This document shows, piece by piece, positions 54,091 to 61,764 of a DNA stretch of 64,000 bases. The number at the start of each line of letters is the position of its first letter. The first letter of the stretch is position 1. Under the pieces are notes generated by a model. It was not told where the DNA came from and ran no database searches. It worked only from the letters and a program-made list of their open reading frames with translations. The translations under genes were made by a program, and so were the position numbers. The DNA comes from an uncultured Spirochaetaceae bacterium (GTDB taxonomy: Bacteria; Spirochaetota; Spirochaetia; Sphaerochaetales; Sphaerochaetaceae): positions 28,889-92,888 of the forward strand of contig CALXMP010000007.1 of NCBI GenBank assembly GCA_944389505.1, given 5' to 3'.

Positions 54091-54170
54091 GATTTGGAGC
54101 TTACAACCGGCAAGATTTGGAACTTACAACCGGCAAGATTTGGAACTTACAACCGGCAAGATTTGGAACT
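54082..54170. repeat. Four tandem 23-bp repeats upstream of the DUF4143 ATPase
   Basis: Units begin at 54082, 54105, 54128 and 54151; the first three are 23 bp and the last is cut to about 20 bp. Each starts AACCGGCAAGATTTGG. Units 2-4 are identical over their shared length and unit 1 differs by a single base (GAGC for GAAC). There are no spacers, so this is not a CRISPR array. The position at the promoter suggests an operator array or iterons. Confidence 0.92.
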
Positions 54171-54175
54171 TTGAC

Positions 54176-54256
54176 ATGAAAGATTATCTACTTGGAAGGT
54201 ATGGATCAATACATGCTTTCAGCCAGATGGATGATATCAAGGAGCTTAACCGATAA
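54176..54256 (+). CDS. 26-residue open frame, possible gene remnant
   Basis: An ATG-TAA frame of 26 residues (MKDYLLGRYGSIHAF...DDIKELNR) lies between the tandem repeats and hairpin copy 4. It has no ribosome binding site and matches no family I recognise. It may be a remnant of a longer gene or chance. Confidence 0.2.
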   Translation: MKDYLLGRYGSIHAFSQMDDIKELNR

Positions 54257-54261
54257 AAAGA

Positions 54262-54295
54262 GGACCGGACTCCGCACAGGCTAAGAGACCGGTCC
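54262..54295 (-). repeat. Conserved-loop hairpin, copy 4 (terminator-like)
   Basis: On the minus strand GGACCGGTCT pairs with AGTCCGGTCC over 10 positions with one T-T mismatch, around CTTAGCCTGTGCGG. TCTTTTTATC follows, so it can terminate the HTH/lipoprotein transcript of cassette 2, whose HTH stop is 65 bp upstream. Confidence 0.85.
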
Positions 54296-54360
54296 AATAA
54301 CATTGGTATTATTCGAGAAACGATGGAGAGTCCATCATTTCTACATCCCAGAGAAAACGG

Positions 54361-54594
54361 TCAGAACAGTGAAAGCTGTTCACCATTCTGTTCCGGGCTT
54401 TTCTGTTCGCAGGCCCAGGAAGTATCTCCTGCTGCGAACTTTCTCCTGTAGTCACGAACTGTATAAGTGTTCAATCCTGCAAGAGTAGCCGTCTTCTTAT
54501 ACCCATAGCCTTTTTCAAAGTACCTCAGGCATTCCTGCTTCTTCTCAACTGGTATGGGCTTTCTGTTCCGGAGGGACTGTTCTTTCTCTTCCAT
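54361..54594 (-). CDS. Small helix-turn-helix protein, cassette 2
   Basis: This 77-residue basic protein is a paralogue of the one at 36219: QECLRYFEKGYGYKKTATLAGLNTYTVRDYRRKFAAGDTSWA, with GYGYKKTA and LAGLNTYTVRDY identical and the ends diverged. The HTH is of the type found at the N-terminus of IS transposases but stands alone. AGGAGGAAG precedes its ATG. It lies about 70 bp after the lipoprotein stop codon, separated by a hairpin, just as in cassette 1. Confidence 0.77.
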   Translation of the reverse strand: MEEKEQSLRNRKPIPVEKKQECLRYFEKGYGYKKTATLAGLNTYTVRDYRRKFAAGDTSWACEQKSPEQNGEQLSLF

Positions 54595-54615
54595 AGTCTT
54601 CCTCCTAGAAAGATC

Positions 54616-54648
54616 AGCCTGTTCCTGTCCATTAAACCGGAACAGGCT
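54616..54648 (-). repeat. Intercistronic hairpin, cassette 2
   Basis: AGCCTGTTCC and GGAACAGGCT form a perfect 10-bp stem with a 13-nt loop between the lipoprotein stop and the HTH ribosome binding site. Only GATCTTTCT follows on the minus strand, so it could be a leaky terminator. It is at the same place as the unrelated palindrome in cassette 1. Confidence 0.75.
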
Positions 54649-54664
54649 TGAGAATTATAAGATA

Positions 54665-55861
54665 TTAGTCTTCCTTAGCTGTTACTGTAATCTCTACAGA
54701 ATCCCATATCTTATCGCCCTGCTCATTCACATATGAAATCCAAACTGCATATTCACCATCTGTTTCTGCAGGAATTTCGGTAGAGAGGAAACTATATTTC
54801 GTGAAATCATCATCACTATCCCCAGAAGCCATTGTTGCCTTTACTGTAAACCAATTCTTCTGAATGGTGAGATCAGATGTAATTTCCTTAGGAGCAGATG
54901 CGGAATCAAATGATGCCTCAATTGTTTCTACATAATCAGTTCCTTTTACTGTTATGGAAGCTTTCTTTGATGAATCACCATTATAGAAAACCTCAAAAGT
55001 TTTTGCATCTTTTGTTAGCTCACCTGTTGGAAGTGTACCCTTCACTACTGTATATGTTCCTTCTGGATTAGCACTAGGATCAGCTGTTCCATCTGCAAGT
55101 GCAACCATAGAACCATCAGACATGACCTTAAGAACCTTTATATTCTTGATTTCATCTCCAATCCACTTTGGCTGATCTTCTTCTGCCACCTCAGTAAACG
55201 GATATTTTGTTGTACCATTACCAGTATAGTATCCAACAACAATCTTACTTACCGTCAGTTCAGGCTTAGCATCTGGCGTTACAGTCCACGTAGCATCCTC
55301 ATTACCCTTTACAAGATTTACACTAATTCCTTCTGTTGATGTAACGTTTACTGTATTACCTGTAGCATAAACGGCCTCGAGATTTGAAATCGGGTAAGAT
55401 TCTGTTGTCCCGTTACCAATCTTAAGTGTTGCAGTTACACCTGTAAGTGATACGGCATCTCCTTCCTTGATATCAGAGGCAACGCTTGTAACCGCATTTG
55501 TAATATCAACATCAATAGCAGCTGAATACAGAGTAACAGAGAAAGCTTCCTTCTTACCTGTACCGGATCCATAGTATACAGGTATAGTTTCAGATGAACC
55601 ACCTGAAATCTCCCAACTATCTACATTGAGATAAGCTTCTCCAGATACTGTCTCATTGAGAGCATCTCTATAAATAAGCTTTACCTGATAAGCAGATGGA
55701 TCAAAATCTTCTCCTTCATGATATGTAAGCGGGCCGCTTACATACTGAACACTAGTAAGCTCGTGAGCCTGGCTTGGAATTGTTGGCACCTGCTGCTCAC
55801 AAGCTGTGAATGCAATGAGCATCAGAGCTGCAACGAGAATTGCAGAAATAGATTTTTTCAT
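54665..55861 (-). CDS. Variable surface lipoprotein with Ig-like segments, cassette 2
   Basis: The 398-residue protein has the lipoprotein signal peptide MKKSISAILVAALMLIAFTAC, with the lipidated Cys at residue 21 as in cassette 1. The mature part is a string of beta-rich Ig-like stretches, for example YHEGEDFDPSAYQVKLIYRD near residues 48-67 and repeated GTG/GNGTT(E/K)SYPIS-like elements. Beyond the signal peptide it is strongly diverged from the cassette 1 protein, fitting a family under diversifying pressure. GGAGAGG precedes the start. The neighbouring A+T-rich defence-like genes and the repeats suggest an unstable region. Confidence 0.8.
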   Translation of the reverse strand: MKKSISAILVAALMLIAFTACEQQVPTIPSQAHELTSVQYVSGPLTYHEGEDFDPSAYQVKLIYRDALNETVSGEAYLNVDSWEISGGSSETIPVYYGSGTGKKEAFSVTLYSAAIDVDITNAVTSVASDIKEGDAVSLTGVTATLKIGNGTTESYPISNLEAVYATGNTVNVTSTEGISVNLVKGNEDATWTVTPDAKPELTVSKIVVGYYTGNGTTKYPFTEVAEEDQPKWIGDEIKNIKVLKVMSDGSMVALADGTADPSANPEGTYTVVKGTLPTGELTKDAKTFEVFYNGDSSKKASITVKGTDYVETIEASFDSASAPKEITSDLTIQKNWFTVKATMASGDSDDDFTKYSFLSTEIPAETDGEYAVWISYVNEQGDKIWDSVEITVTAKED

Positions 55862-55893
55862 CGTATTCCTCTCCTATTCCTAGATTAATGATG

Positions 55894-55932
55894 GATATAG
55901 ACTACCCCCCCCCCGGGGTTGATGTTTGTCAA
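55894..55932 (-). promoter_or_regulatory. Poly-G phase-variable promoter, cassette 2
   Basis: On the minus strand: TTGACA (55927-55932), 12 nt ending CCCC, a run of ten G (55905-55914), TAGTC, then TATATC. The spacer to TATATC is 27 bp, or 22 bp to the alternative TAGTCT. The order and the TAG[TC]CTATA-like block downstream match cassette 1. Confidence 0.75.
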
Positions 55933-55953
55933 GAGATTTTTGAAATTTTCTTT

Positions 55954-55995
55954 AAAAAAGGAGGGTAGTTTTTTGATTTCTATTAAAGACCCTCC
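55954..55995 (-). terminator. Terminator-like hairpin upstream of cassette 2
   Basis: On the minus strand GGAGGGT pairs with ACCCTCC across a 22-nt loop and is followed by TTTTTT. It would block minus-strand transcription entering the poly-G promoter from the DUF1016 side. The long loop lowers confidence. The rest of the gap up to 56159 shows nothing else. Confidence 0.5.
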
Positions 55996-56159
55996 ATAAG
56001 GGTATGTTTACACTTCCAATTTAACTCATTTGCAGGAAAGGACTTTGGATTAATATATTTACCTTAAAAGTTCGGTTTTGAATGAAAGAAATTCAGAACT
56101 TTTAATCATATCTTCGTCTGAAAACCGTCAGAAACGGGTACTTAAGGCGTATATATGAT

Positions 56160-57185
56160 ATGATTGATTTCGTGGACAAACCTTTTTACTCGGAAATATC
56201 GGATATTCTTGCGTGCGCAAGAAGCAGAACGTATGCTGCAGTCAATGCTGCAATGGTTGATGCATATTGGAACATTGGGAAAAGCATCGTAGAGAAACAA
56301 AGCAAACTTGATCGTGCAGAATACGGAGAGCAGCTTATCGAGCAGCTCTCTGAAAAGATGGTCAAGGATTTTGGCCAGGGCTTTGATCCAACCACCCTTA
56401 GGAAAATGAGACAGTTCTATCTTGCTTTCCCTGACCATGATGTTCTCAGAAGAGAGCTCAGCTGGACACATTACAGGAGAATTATCCGAATCAAAGATGA
56501 TAAAGCTCGTTTATTCTATATGAATGAGTGTGCCAATGGGCAATGGAGCACAAGGCAGCTTGCAAGACAGATTAATTCCATGTTCTATGAGAGGCTTATT
56601 ACCAGTAAGGATAAGGAAGGTGTCTCAAAGGAAATCTATTCGTTAGAGCCTGGGGTATCTCCTGAAGATACAATACGCGATCCATACGTTCTTGAGTTCC
56701 TTGGCCTGAAGCAGAAAGCATCTCTCTATGAATCCGATCTTGAGCAAGCATTAATAGACCACCTTCAGGATTTCCTCCTTGAACTCGGCAGAGGATTCAC
56801 ATTCGTAGCCAGACAGAAGAGATTCACATGTGATGGCAGACATTTCTATGTCGATCTTGTTCTTTACAATTACCTCATGCACTGCTTTGTCCTTATAGAT
56901 CTCAAGACAGGTGATCTCACACATCAGGATTTAGAGCAAATGCAGATGTATGTGAACTACTTCACAAGAGAGCTTATGAATGAAGGCGATAACCCTCCAA
57001 TAGGGATAATCCTATGTGCAGACAAGAGCGATACGCTTGTCAAATACACTCTTCCAGAAGGCAATAATCAGATATTCGCATCGAAGTATATGACATACAT
57101 GCCAACTGAAGAGGAATTAAAAAATGAGATTTCCAAGGAAAGAAAGATTATCGAGGATGAAGAAGATAATAATCAAGAAAAATAG
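56160..57185 (+). CDS. DUF1016 / PD-(D/E)xK nuclease family protein (YhcG-like)
   Basis: The 341-residue protein has the DUF1016 N-terminal domain (about 10-160; AAMVDAYWNIGKSIVEKQ, FDPTTLRKMRQFYLAFP, LSWTHYRRIIRIKD) and a C-terminal PD-(D/E)xK nuclease domain. The latter reads FVARQKRFTCDGRHFYVDLVLYNYLMHCFVLIDLKTG, a D...D-x-K active site. Family members scatter as mobile cargo in many genomes and associate with restriction or recombination genes; the activity is not settled. The start is at ATG with a TATATA box close upstream and no clear ribosome binding site. No partner restriction genes lie nearby. Confidence 0.9.
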   Translation: MIDFVDKPFYSEISDILACARSRTYAAVNAAMVDAYWNIGKSIVEKQSKLDRAEYGEQLIEQLSEKMVKDFGQGFDPTTLRKMRQFYLAFPDHDVLRRELSWTHYRRIIRIKDDKARLFYMNECANGQWSTRQLARQINSMFYERLITSKDKEGVSKEIYSLEPGVSPEDTIRDPYVLEFLGLKQKASLYESDLEQALIDHLQDFLLELGRGFTFVARQKRFTCDGRHFYVDLVLYNYLMHCFVLIDLKTGDLTHQDLEQMQMYVNYFTRELMNEGDNPPIGIILCADKSDTLVKYTLPEGNNQIFASKYMTYMPTEEELKNEISKERKIIEDEEDNNQEK

Positions 57186-57301
57186 TGAGCTATAATGCAA
57201 AAGCAGCATCAAAATGTAAAATTACAATATAATATTTATTATTACAAATAATACATGAAATTATAGCAATAATTTCCAATTAATTACACATATGTATACC
57301 A

Positions 57302-57326
57302 AAATGCGCCGCAGTGCGGCGCATTT
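57302..57326 (+). repeat. AGT-loop hairpin, copy A
   Basis: AAATGCGCCGC and GCGGCGCATTT form a perfect 11-bp stem around the 3-nt loop AGT. It is preceded directly by ATGTATACCAA. TTTC follows, so it might also terminate the DUF1016 transcript 116 bp downstream of the stop. Confidence 0.7.
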
Positions 57327-57598
57327 CTTGATCTCGATTGCATAAAAGCTAAATCCGAATTAAGAACTATGATGAAAGCCTTTACTTAATTCATTTTATA
57401 TAAATTAATTATCAAAATAGTCAAAGGAATAAGATACATCACAGCTCGTTCAAATTTCCTTGAATTTTGATATTTTGTTCCCCTCCAAACTTATACATTT
57501 TGATTGCATTACATATAAGCAATACTTATTATTCGATTATTTGGAATTTTCTATCTGTTTGATATTGTGTTTTCTATATTTTTACTCACATGGGTACC

Positions 57599-57625
57599 AA
57601 TTCGCGACGCAGTGCGTCGCGAATT
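57599..57625 (+). repeat. AGT-loop hairpin, copy B
   Basis: AATTCGCGACGC and GCGTCGCGAATT form a perfect 12-bp stem around the same AGT loop. ATGGGTACCAA precedes it, overlapping the stem by 2 nt. Orientation is the same as copy A, 297 bp apart; the stem sequence differs but stays fully paired. Confidence 0.7.
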
Positions 57626-57873
57626 TATATCCAAAGGCTTTATCAATGAACGAGAAATGAATGAAAATACTCTATTTCCTATTTTTGATGGTACGAATTA
57701 TTCATTCTCTATCATTTTCACAGAGAATAGCATAATTTATGCTATTATTTATTCTGACAGATTTGTATATATTATCAATTTAAATTCAAAGGATTTTACT
57801 CATATGTCTAAAATTATGGCTTTTAGACCATAAACTTTGGTAGCATCGCTTACTATTATTTTTCAGCTATTTT

Positions 57874-59787
57874 TCAGTATTTCCCCTGCTCGGCTGCATT
57901 GGCTCCGCTGTAGTAGCTTCTTGCATCTGACAGCCTCTCACGGAAGTAATCAGCAAGCGCCTTGTCAGTACAATACACGTATGTTCTAAGCATTGCCCTG
58001 GAGAGAAGCGTGCGGTATGTGTTTCTTATAATTATATCGGTTTCCTTCAACGCAGCTTCATCGCCCTTCCTGCATCTGCCTATGAGTCCAGTGAGTGATT
58101 TATCCATTGAGGAACGCTTAGAGAAATCTGTGATTACCTTCCCGTTTTCGTATCTGAGGTCGGGACCTATTATCACACCACAGTAGCGGAACTCAAGGCC
58201 CTGGGATGTATGGATGCACCCTACCTCATCAACGGATTCAGGATCTATCGCCCAGGTTTTTGTATTGCTGTAATTCCATCTGGCCCTGAAGGCCCCTATC
58301 TCTATGTCATAGGCATCGGGATCTTTCCTCGAATCCCAGTCCCAGCAATAGCCTGCAAGCATTCTCGCCTTGTTGTTGGAACGCTTGTTGAGCTTCTGTA
58401 TCTCCATGAACATCTCTGATGGTGAATCCATGATATGGAAGCCATAATCATCCGGGGAAAAGGTGTACGGCCTTTTCTCTATCCCAAGGACATCATCGAG
58501 GAAATCGATATACCCATCAGAGCCGGAGCACCGGAACTGGGATGAGAGCTCCATAGTGGCTTCAGGCTCTATGCCATAGTATGCTGTCCATCTCCGTATC
58601 TCATCGATGCTACCTATGTCCTTCGATGTGACCTTCTGTTCCTCATCGATAAGGAAGACAGCGATACGGGACGCATTGATAATCTCCTTGATCTGGTTCT
58701 CACCCTTGTTGCCGAAAATTCCAGATTTTCTGTTCAGCCTATGAGCTTCATCAGCAATGAGGACATCATAACTATCCTTTAGCGCGTTGACAAAATGGCC
58801 AGATCCAAGGAAAAGCCCATCGATGAGTGCCTTCTCCTTTCCATCCTCGACAAGCTTCATCTGGTAGACATTCCTTGGAGCGCTGTTCTTTGAGACATAG
58901 GCTGCATTCATTCCCATTGCCACAGCCTCGGCAAGCAGTCTGATTGCCACAACGCTCTTGCCTGTTCCAGGCCCTCCTTTTATGATGAAGACCCTCTTAC
59001 TGGAATCTGTATTGAGACGGCGGATCCTGTACATCACATCCTCGAACACGAGCTTCTGCGAATCGAGAAGCATGAACTCCCTGTTTCCTTTGAGCATGGA
59101 TGAAAGCGCATCCTGCAGAGACTTCGAAGGACGCAGTCTGCTGCTGTCGATCATATCCATCAATGCTTCCGTATCAGGAAGCGATACATGCTCTCTTATG
59201 AATGAACGGAGCCTGAGATTATCATAGATGGTGAAAAGCGGTGCATCGGCCACATACGGGAAGAGGGATGTATCAGCTATCGGAGATGAAGGAGATGGCA
59301 GATAGTTGTGCATGTATGCGCATGGATAGATGCCTATCCCCTCCTGCTCGATGCACTCATTGTATTCTCTGAGAGTCACAGCATATGAGTATGCCTGATA
59401 CGATGGATGGATAAGCGGAAGCGTTCTGCTTCTCCCATAATCGACCTCAAGAAGATCGCGGCCTTCACGCACCCTCACCTTCGACCACTGCTTCAGCTCG
59501 ACGATGACGACATTATCGGAGAGATTGGTATCCTTTCCTGCGATTATGAAATCGATACGTGAGTGCCCAATTGGGAGCATGTACTCGATGCATACGGTAC
59601 ATCCATCGGAAATATCATCGGTATCGAGGACAGCTCCCATGAACTTAAGGGAAGAAGCCCACGCAGTGAATTCACTATCAGTGGGCCTCCCTATTGCTTT
59701 CCTGTACTCAGCGGCGACAGCATCGGCAATCCGGTCTGCCGCCACATCGCTCAGGAATTCAGCCTTGCTGGCTTTGTATAGAATCAT
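57874..59787 (-). CDS. Nuclease-helicase fusion with DUF2075 domain
   Basis: The 637-residue protein has an N-terminal PD-(D/E)xK-like domain (about 1-130), with RIDFIIAG near 78-84 and VVIVELKQW (E-x-K, 93-101). A superfamily 1-like DUF2075 helicase/ATPase follows: Walker A IKGGPGTGKSVVAIRLL, Walker B VLIADEAHRLN, FLIDEEQKVTSKD and the late motif VGCIHTSQGLEFRYCGVIIGPDL. Similar nuclease-helicase fusions are often found near restriction and phage-defence genes; the function is not established. Its ATG overlaps the stop of the upstream nucleotidyltransferase (ATGA), so the two are coupled. That partner is unusual for a defence gene. Confidence 0.87.
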   Translation of the reverse strand: MILYKASKAEFLSDVAADRIADAVAAEYRKAIGRPTDSEFTAWASSLKFMGAVLDTDDISDGCTVCIEYMLPIGHSRIDFIIAGKDTNLSDNVVIVELKQWSKVRVREGRDLLEVDYGRSRTLPLIHPSYQAYSYAVTLREYNECIEQEGIGIYPCAYMHNYLPSPSSPIADTSLFPYVADAPLFTIYDNLRLRSFIREHVSLPDTEALMDMIDSSRLRPSKSLQDALSSMLKGNREFMLLDSQKLVFEDVMYRIRRLNTDSSKRVFIIKGGPGTGKSVVAIRLLAEAVAMGMNAAYVSKNSAPRNVYQMKLVEDGKEKALIDGLFLGSGHFVNALKDSYDVLIADEAHRLNRKSGIFGNKGENQIKEIINASRIAVFLIDEEQKVTSKDIGSIDEIRRWTAYYGIEPEATMELSSQFRCSGSDGYIDFLDDVLGIEKRPYTFSPDDYGFHIMDSPSEMFMEIQKLNKRSNNKARMLAGYCWDWDSRKDPDAYDIEIGAFRARWNYSNTKTWAIDPESVDEVGCIHTSQGLEFRYCGVIIGPDLRYENGKVITDFSKRSSMDKSLTGLIGRCRKGDEAALKETDIIIRNTYRTLLSRAMLRTYVYCTDKALADYFRERLSDARSYYSGANAAEQGKY

Positions 59788-60692
59788 TTCTCCCAGAGCT
59801 TCTCAGGATAGTAGCCTGTCTCGATCTTATTCCTGAGCTCGGCCATTACCGTGGCCTTATCCTCTGAGTATGTCATGCCAAACCACTTATCGGGCGTTGT
59901 GAACACCTTGATAGATCCCTCTCCGGAGGTGACCATCTCGGAAGCTCCGTTCGGAAGAAGGCATTCCACCTTCGGCTCTGCCACATTCTTAGCAAGGAAT
60001 CTCTCCCAATAGCCCATGAAGCTATCGAAAGCCTTTGGTGTGAAGCCGAAGAAGTTCATCGACACGGGCTCATCACCTGTAAGATAGACATCGCCAGATG
60101 GCAGTCTTGTTACGACCTTCTCACCCTCGAACTCGATCTTCGGATTCTCCTCCATCGATACGAGGTCTCCATCTTTTATGACACAGATGGCTCTTGTAAC
60201 AGATCCGGACGGGCTCATCGTATTGCGGAGCTTATATCCGACCATAGCGTGATGAGTATCATCATTGGAAAGCCCTGAAAGATACTCCCCGAGGATCTTA
60301 TATGCAGTCCTTCCATAGTAGTCATCGGCATTGATGACAGTAAAAGGAGTCTTCACGGCATCCTTTGCAGCAAGAATTGCCTGGATAGTGCCCCATGGCT
60401 TCGTTCTGTCCTTGGAAATAGCAGCCTGCTCATCTGTGAGAAGCGTCGTCCTGTCCTGGAAGACATACTCGGCATCCATGTTCCTTGCAATCCTGTCAAA
60501 CAGACGCTCCCTGAAATCATGCTCTATATCCCGGCGTATGATGAATACGACCTTTCCGTATCCATTATGGAATGCATCATAAACACCGAAATCGAGGAGA
60601 GTCTCCCCGTGCATTCCGACTGCATCGATCTGCTTCACCCCACCGTAGCGAGATCCCATACCAGCTGCCATGACAAGCAATGTAGGTTTCAT
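59784..60692 (-). CDS. Sugar nucleotidyltransferase (NDP-sugar pyrophosphorylase-like)
   Basis: The 302-residue enzyme has the NTP-transferase signature LLVMAAGMGSRYGGVKQI near the N-terminus and VINADDYYGRTAYKIL for the metal-binding Asp. It probably activates a sugar phosphate with a nucleoside triphosphate; which sugar is unknown. The closest layout is the GalU-like/unassigned spirochaetal and clostridial group, with an unusually long C-terminal part. The start is ATG with TAGGAGG 6 nt upstream; a TTG two codons earlier overlaps that site. It is followed directly by the nuclease-helicase gene. Confidence 0.88.
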   Translation of the reverse strand: MKPTLLVMAAGMGSRYGGVKQIDAVGMHGETLLDFGVYDAFHNGYGKVVFIIRRDIEHDFRERLFDRIARNMDAEYVFQDRTTLLTDEQAAISKDRTKPWGTIQAILAAKDAVKTPFTVINADDYYGRTAYKILGEYLSGLSNDDTHHAMVGYKLRNTMSPSGSVTRAICVIKDGDLVSMEENPKIEFEGEKVVTRLPSGDVYLTGDEPVSMNFFGFTPKAFDSFMGYWERFLAKNVAEPKVECLLPNGASEMVTSGEGSIKVFTTPDKWFGMTYSEDKATVMAELRNKIETGYYPEKLWEK

Positions 60693-60893
60693 CTTCAACC
60701 TCCTAAGATGAATTCTAACTTCAAGTTTATATCCTTTGCATACGATTATCCATGAGGATTCTAGACTATTTTACGTTCAGGCTAGCCTCTGCAATGGCAT
60801 ATATTGCATGAAAATATCGTGACATATGACAATATTTTATTATTTGGCAACAAATTACTGCAGACAATTATTTCATATCGATGGATTTTCGGC

Positions 60894-60899
60894 TAAAAT
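60894..60899 (+). promoter_or_regulatory. -10 box of the sugar ABC operon, predicted leaderless
   Basis: TAAAAT ends 7 nt before the ATG at 60907. A TTTCAT lies 17 bp upstream. No ribosome binding site is present between them. Confidence 0.45.
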
Positions 60900-60906
60900 A
60901 CCTGCC

Positions 60907-61764
60907 ATGAAGAAACAAAACACGAAAGCATACCTTCTGCTTCTGCCATCGATGATACTGGCAGTGCTGTTCTCGTTTCTTCCACTCATCCAGAGCATAA
61001 TCGGATCGTTCCTGAATGTATCGCAGCAAGGAAAGGTCCTTGGCTTTGCCGGCCTCGACAACTACATAAGCCTGTTCTCGGACAAGGCATTCATAAACAG
61101 CATCGGACATACATTTCTTTTCCTTGCCATATTCCTGCCACTGAATACCGTACTGATTCTGCTTGCGGCAATACTGACAAGAAGGAAGCGAAAGCATATC
61201 GCAATCGCAGAGTACATATTCCTTATACCGATGGCAGTCTCGCTTGCCTCGATATCTCTTATATTCCGTGAGATTTTCAGAGGCAGGGTTTCGATAGCGA
61301 ACAGAATTCTGTCCACGGACCTTCCATGGCTCGAAAGCCCTGGCTGTGCAATATTCGTACTTGCGCTTCTCGGGGTCTTCCTTGACTTCGGAATCGATTA
61401 CATCCTTCTCCTCTCATCATTCAGAAAGATCGACAGAAGCCTCATCGAAGCTGCATCAATCGATGGGGCAGGGAGCCTCAGGGCACTCTTTTACATAGAG
61501 CTTCCTGAAGTACGGCCAATGCTCTCGGTAATCATATTCCTGGCCATCAAGGATGCCATAATGATATCCGCACCGGTAATGATACTCACTGCAGGCGGAC
61601 CATTCCGGTCAACTGAGACCATCATGTACTATTACTATCTCGAAGCTTTCAGAAGCGGCAACAGAGGCACAGGCTCATCAATTGCGACGCTGATGGCGAT
61701 ACTCGCAGGACTTATCATGACTGCAATGGCAGCAAGGGGGAGACATGATCGGGAGAACAGCTGA
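60907..61764 (+). CDS. Sugar ABC transporter permease (MalF/UgpA type)
   Basis: The 285-residue, six-helix protein has the opening AYLLLLPSMILAVLFSFLPLIQSIIGSFLNV and the EAA loop SLIEAASIDGAGSLRALFYIELPEVRPMLS, which docks on the ATPase. It belongs to the CUT1 family of oligosaccharide or glycerol-3-phosphate importers. The start at MKKQNTKAY is chosen because upstream in-frame sequence crosses the -10 box. It is the first gene of an operon with the second permease (20 bp overlap) and a binding protein. No ATPase is included. Confidence 0.9.
   Translation: MKKQNTKAYLLLLPSMILAVLFSFLPLIQSIIGSFLNVSQQGKVLGFAGLDNYISLFSDKAFINSIGHTFLFLAIFLPLNTVLILLAAILTRRKRKHIAIAEYIFLIPMAVSLASISLIFREIFRGRVSIANRILSTDLPWLESPGCAIFVLALLGVFLDFGIDYILLLSSFRKIDRSLIEAASIDGAGSLRALFYIELPEVRPMLSVIIFLAIKDAIMISAPVMILTAGGPFRSTETIMYYYYLEAFRSGNRGTGSSIATLMAILAGLIMTAMAARGRHDRENS

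Larger units (their letters stand above)
57186..57873. other. A+T-rich intergenic region with two long hairpins
   Basis: About 690 bp without a convincing gene. Short open frames cross it but have no ribosome binding sites and run through the palindromes. It contains two related 11-12-bp hairpins (57302-57326 and 57599-57625). It separates the DUF1016 gene and the convergent DUF2075 gene, and could be a decayed mobile element. Confidence 0.6.

Noticed and set aside
54082..54170. CRISPR-like direct repeats
   Set aside because: The units are head-to-tail with no spacers and no cas genes are nearby; a tandem operator or iteron array fits better.
57460..57833. 66- and 88-residue frames in the A+T-rich gap
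   Set aside because: They overlap each other in different frames, read through the AGT-loop hairpin and have no ribosome binding site.
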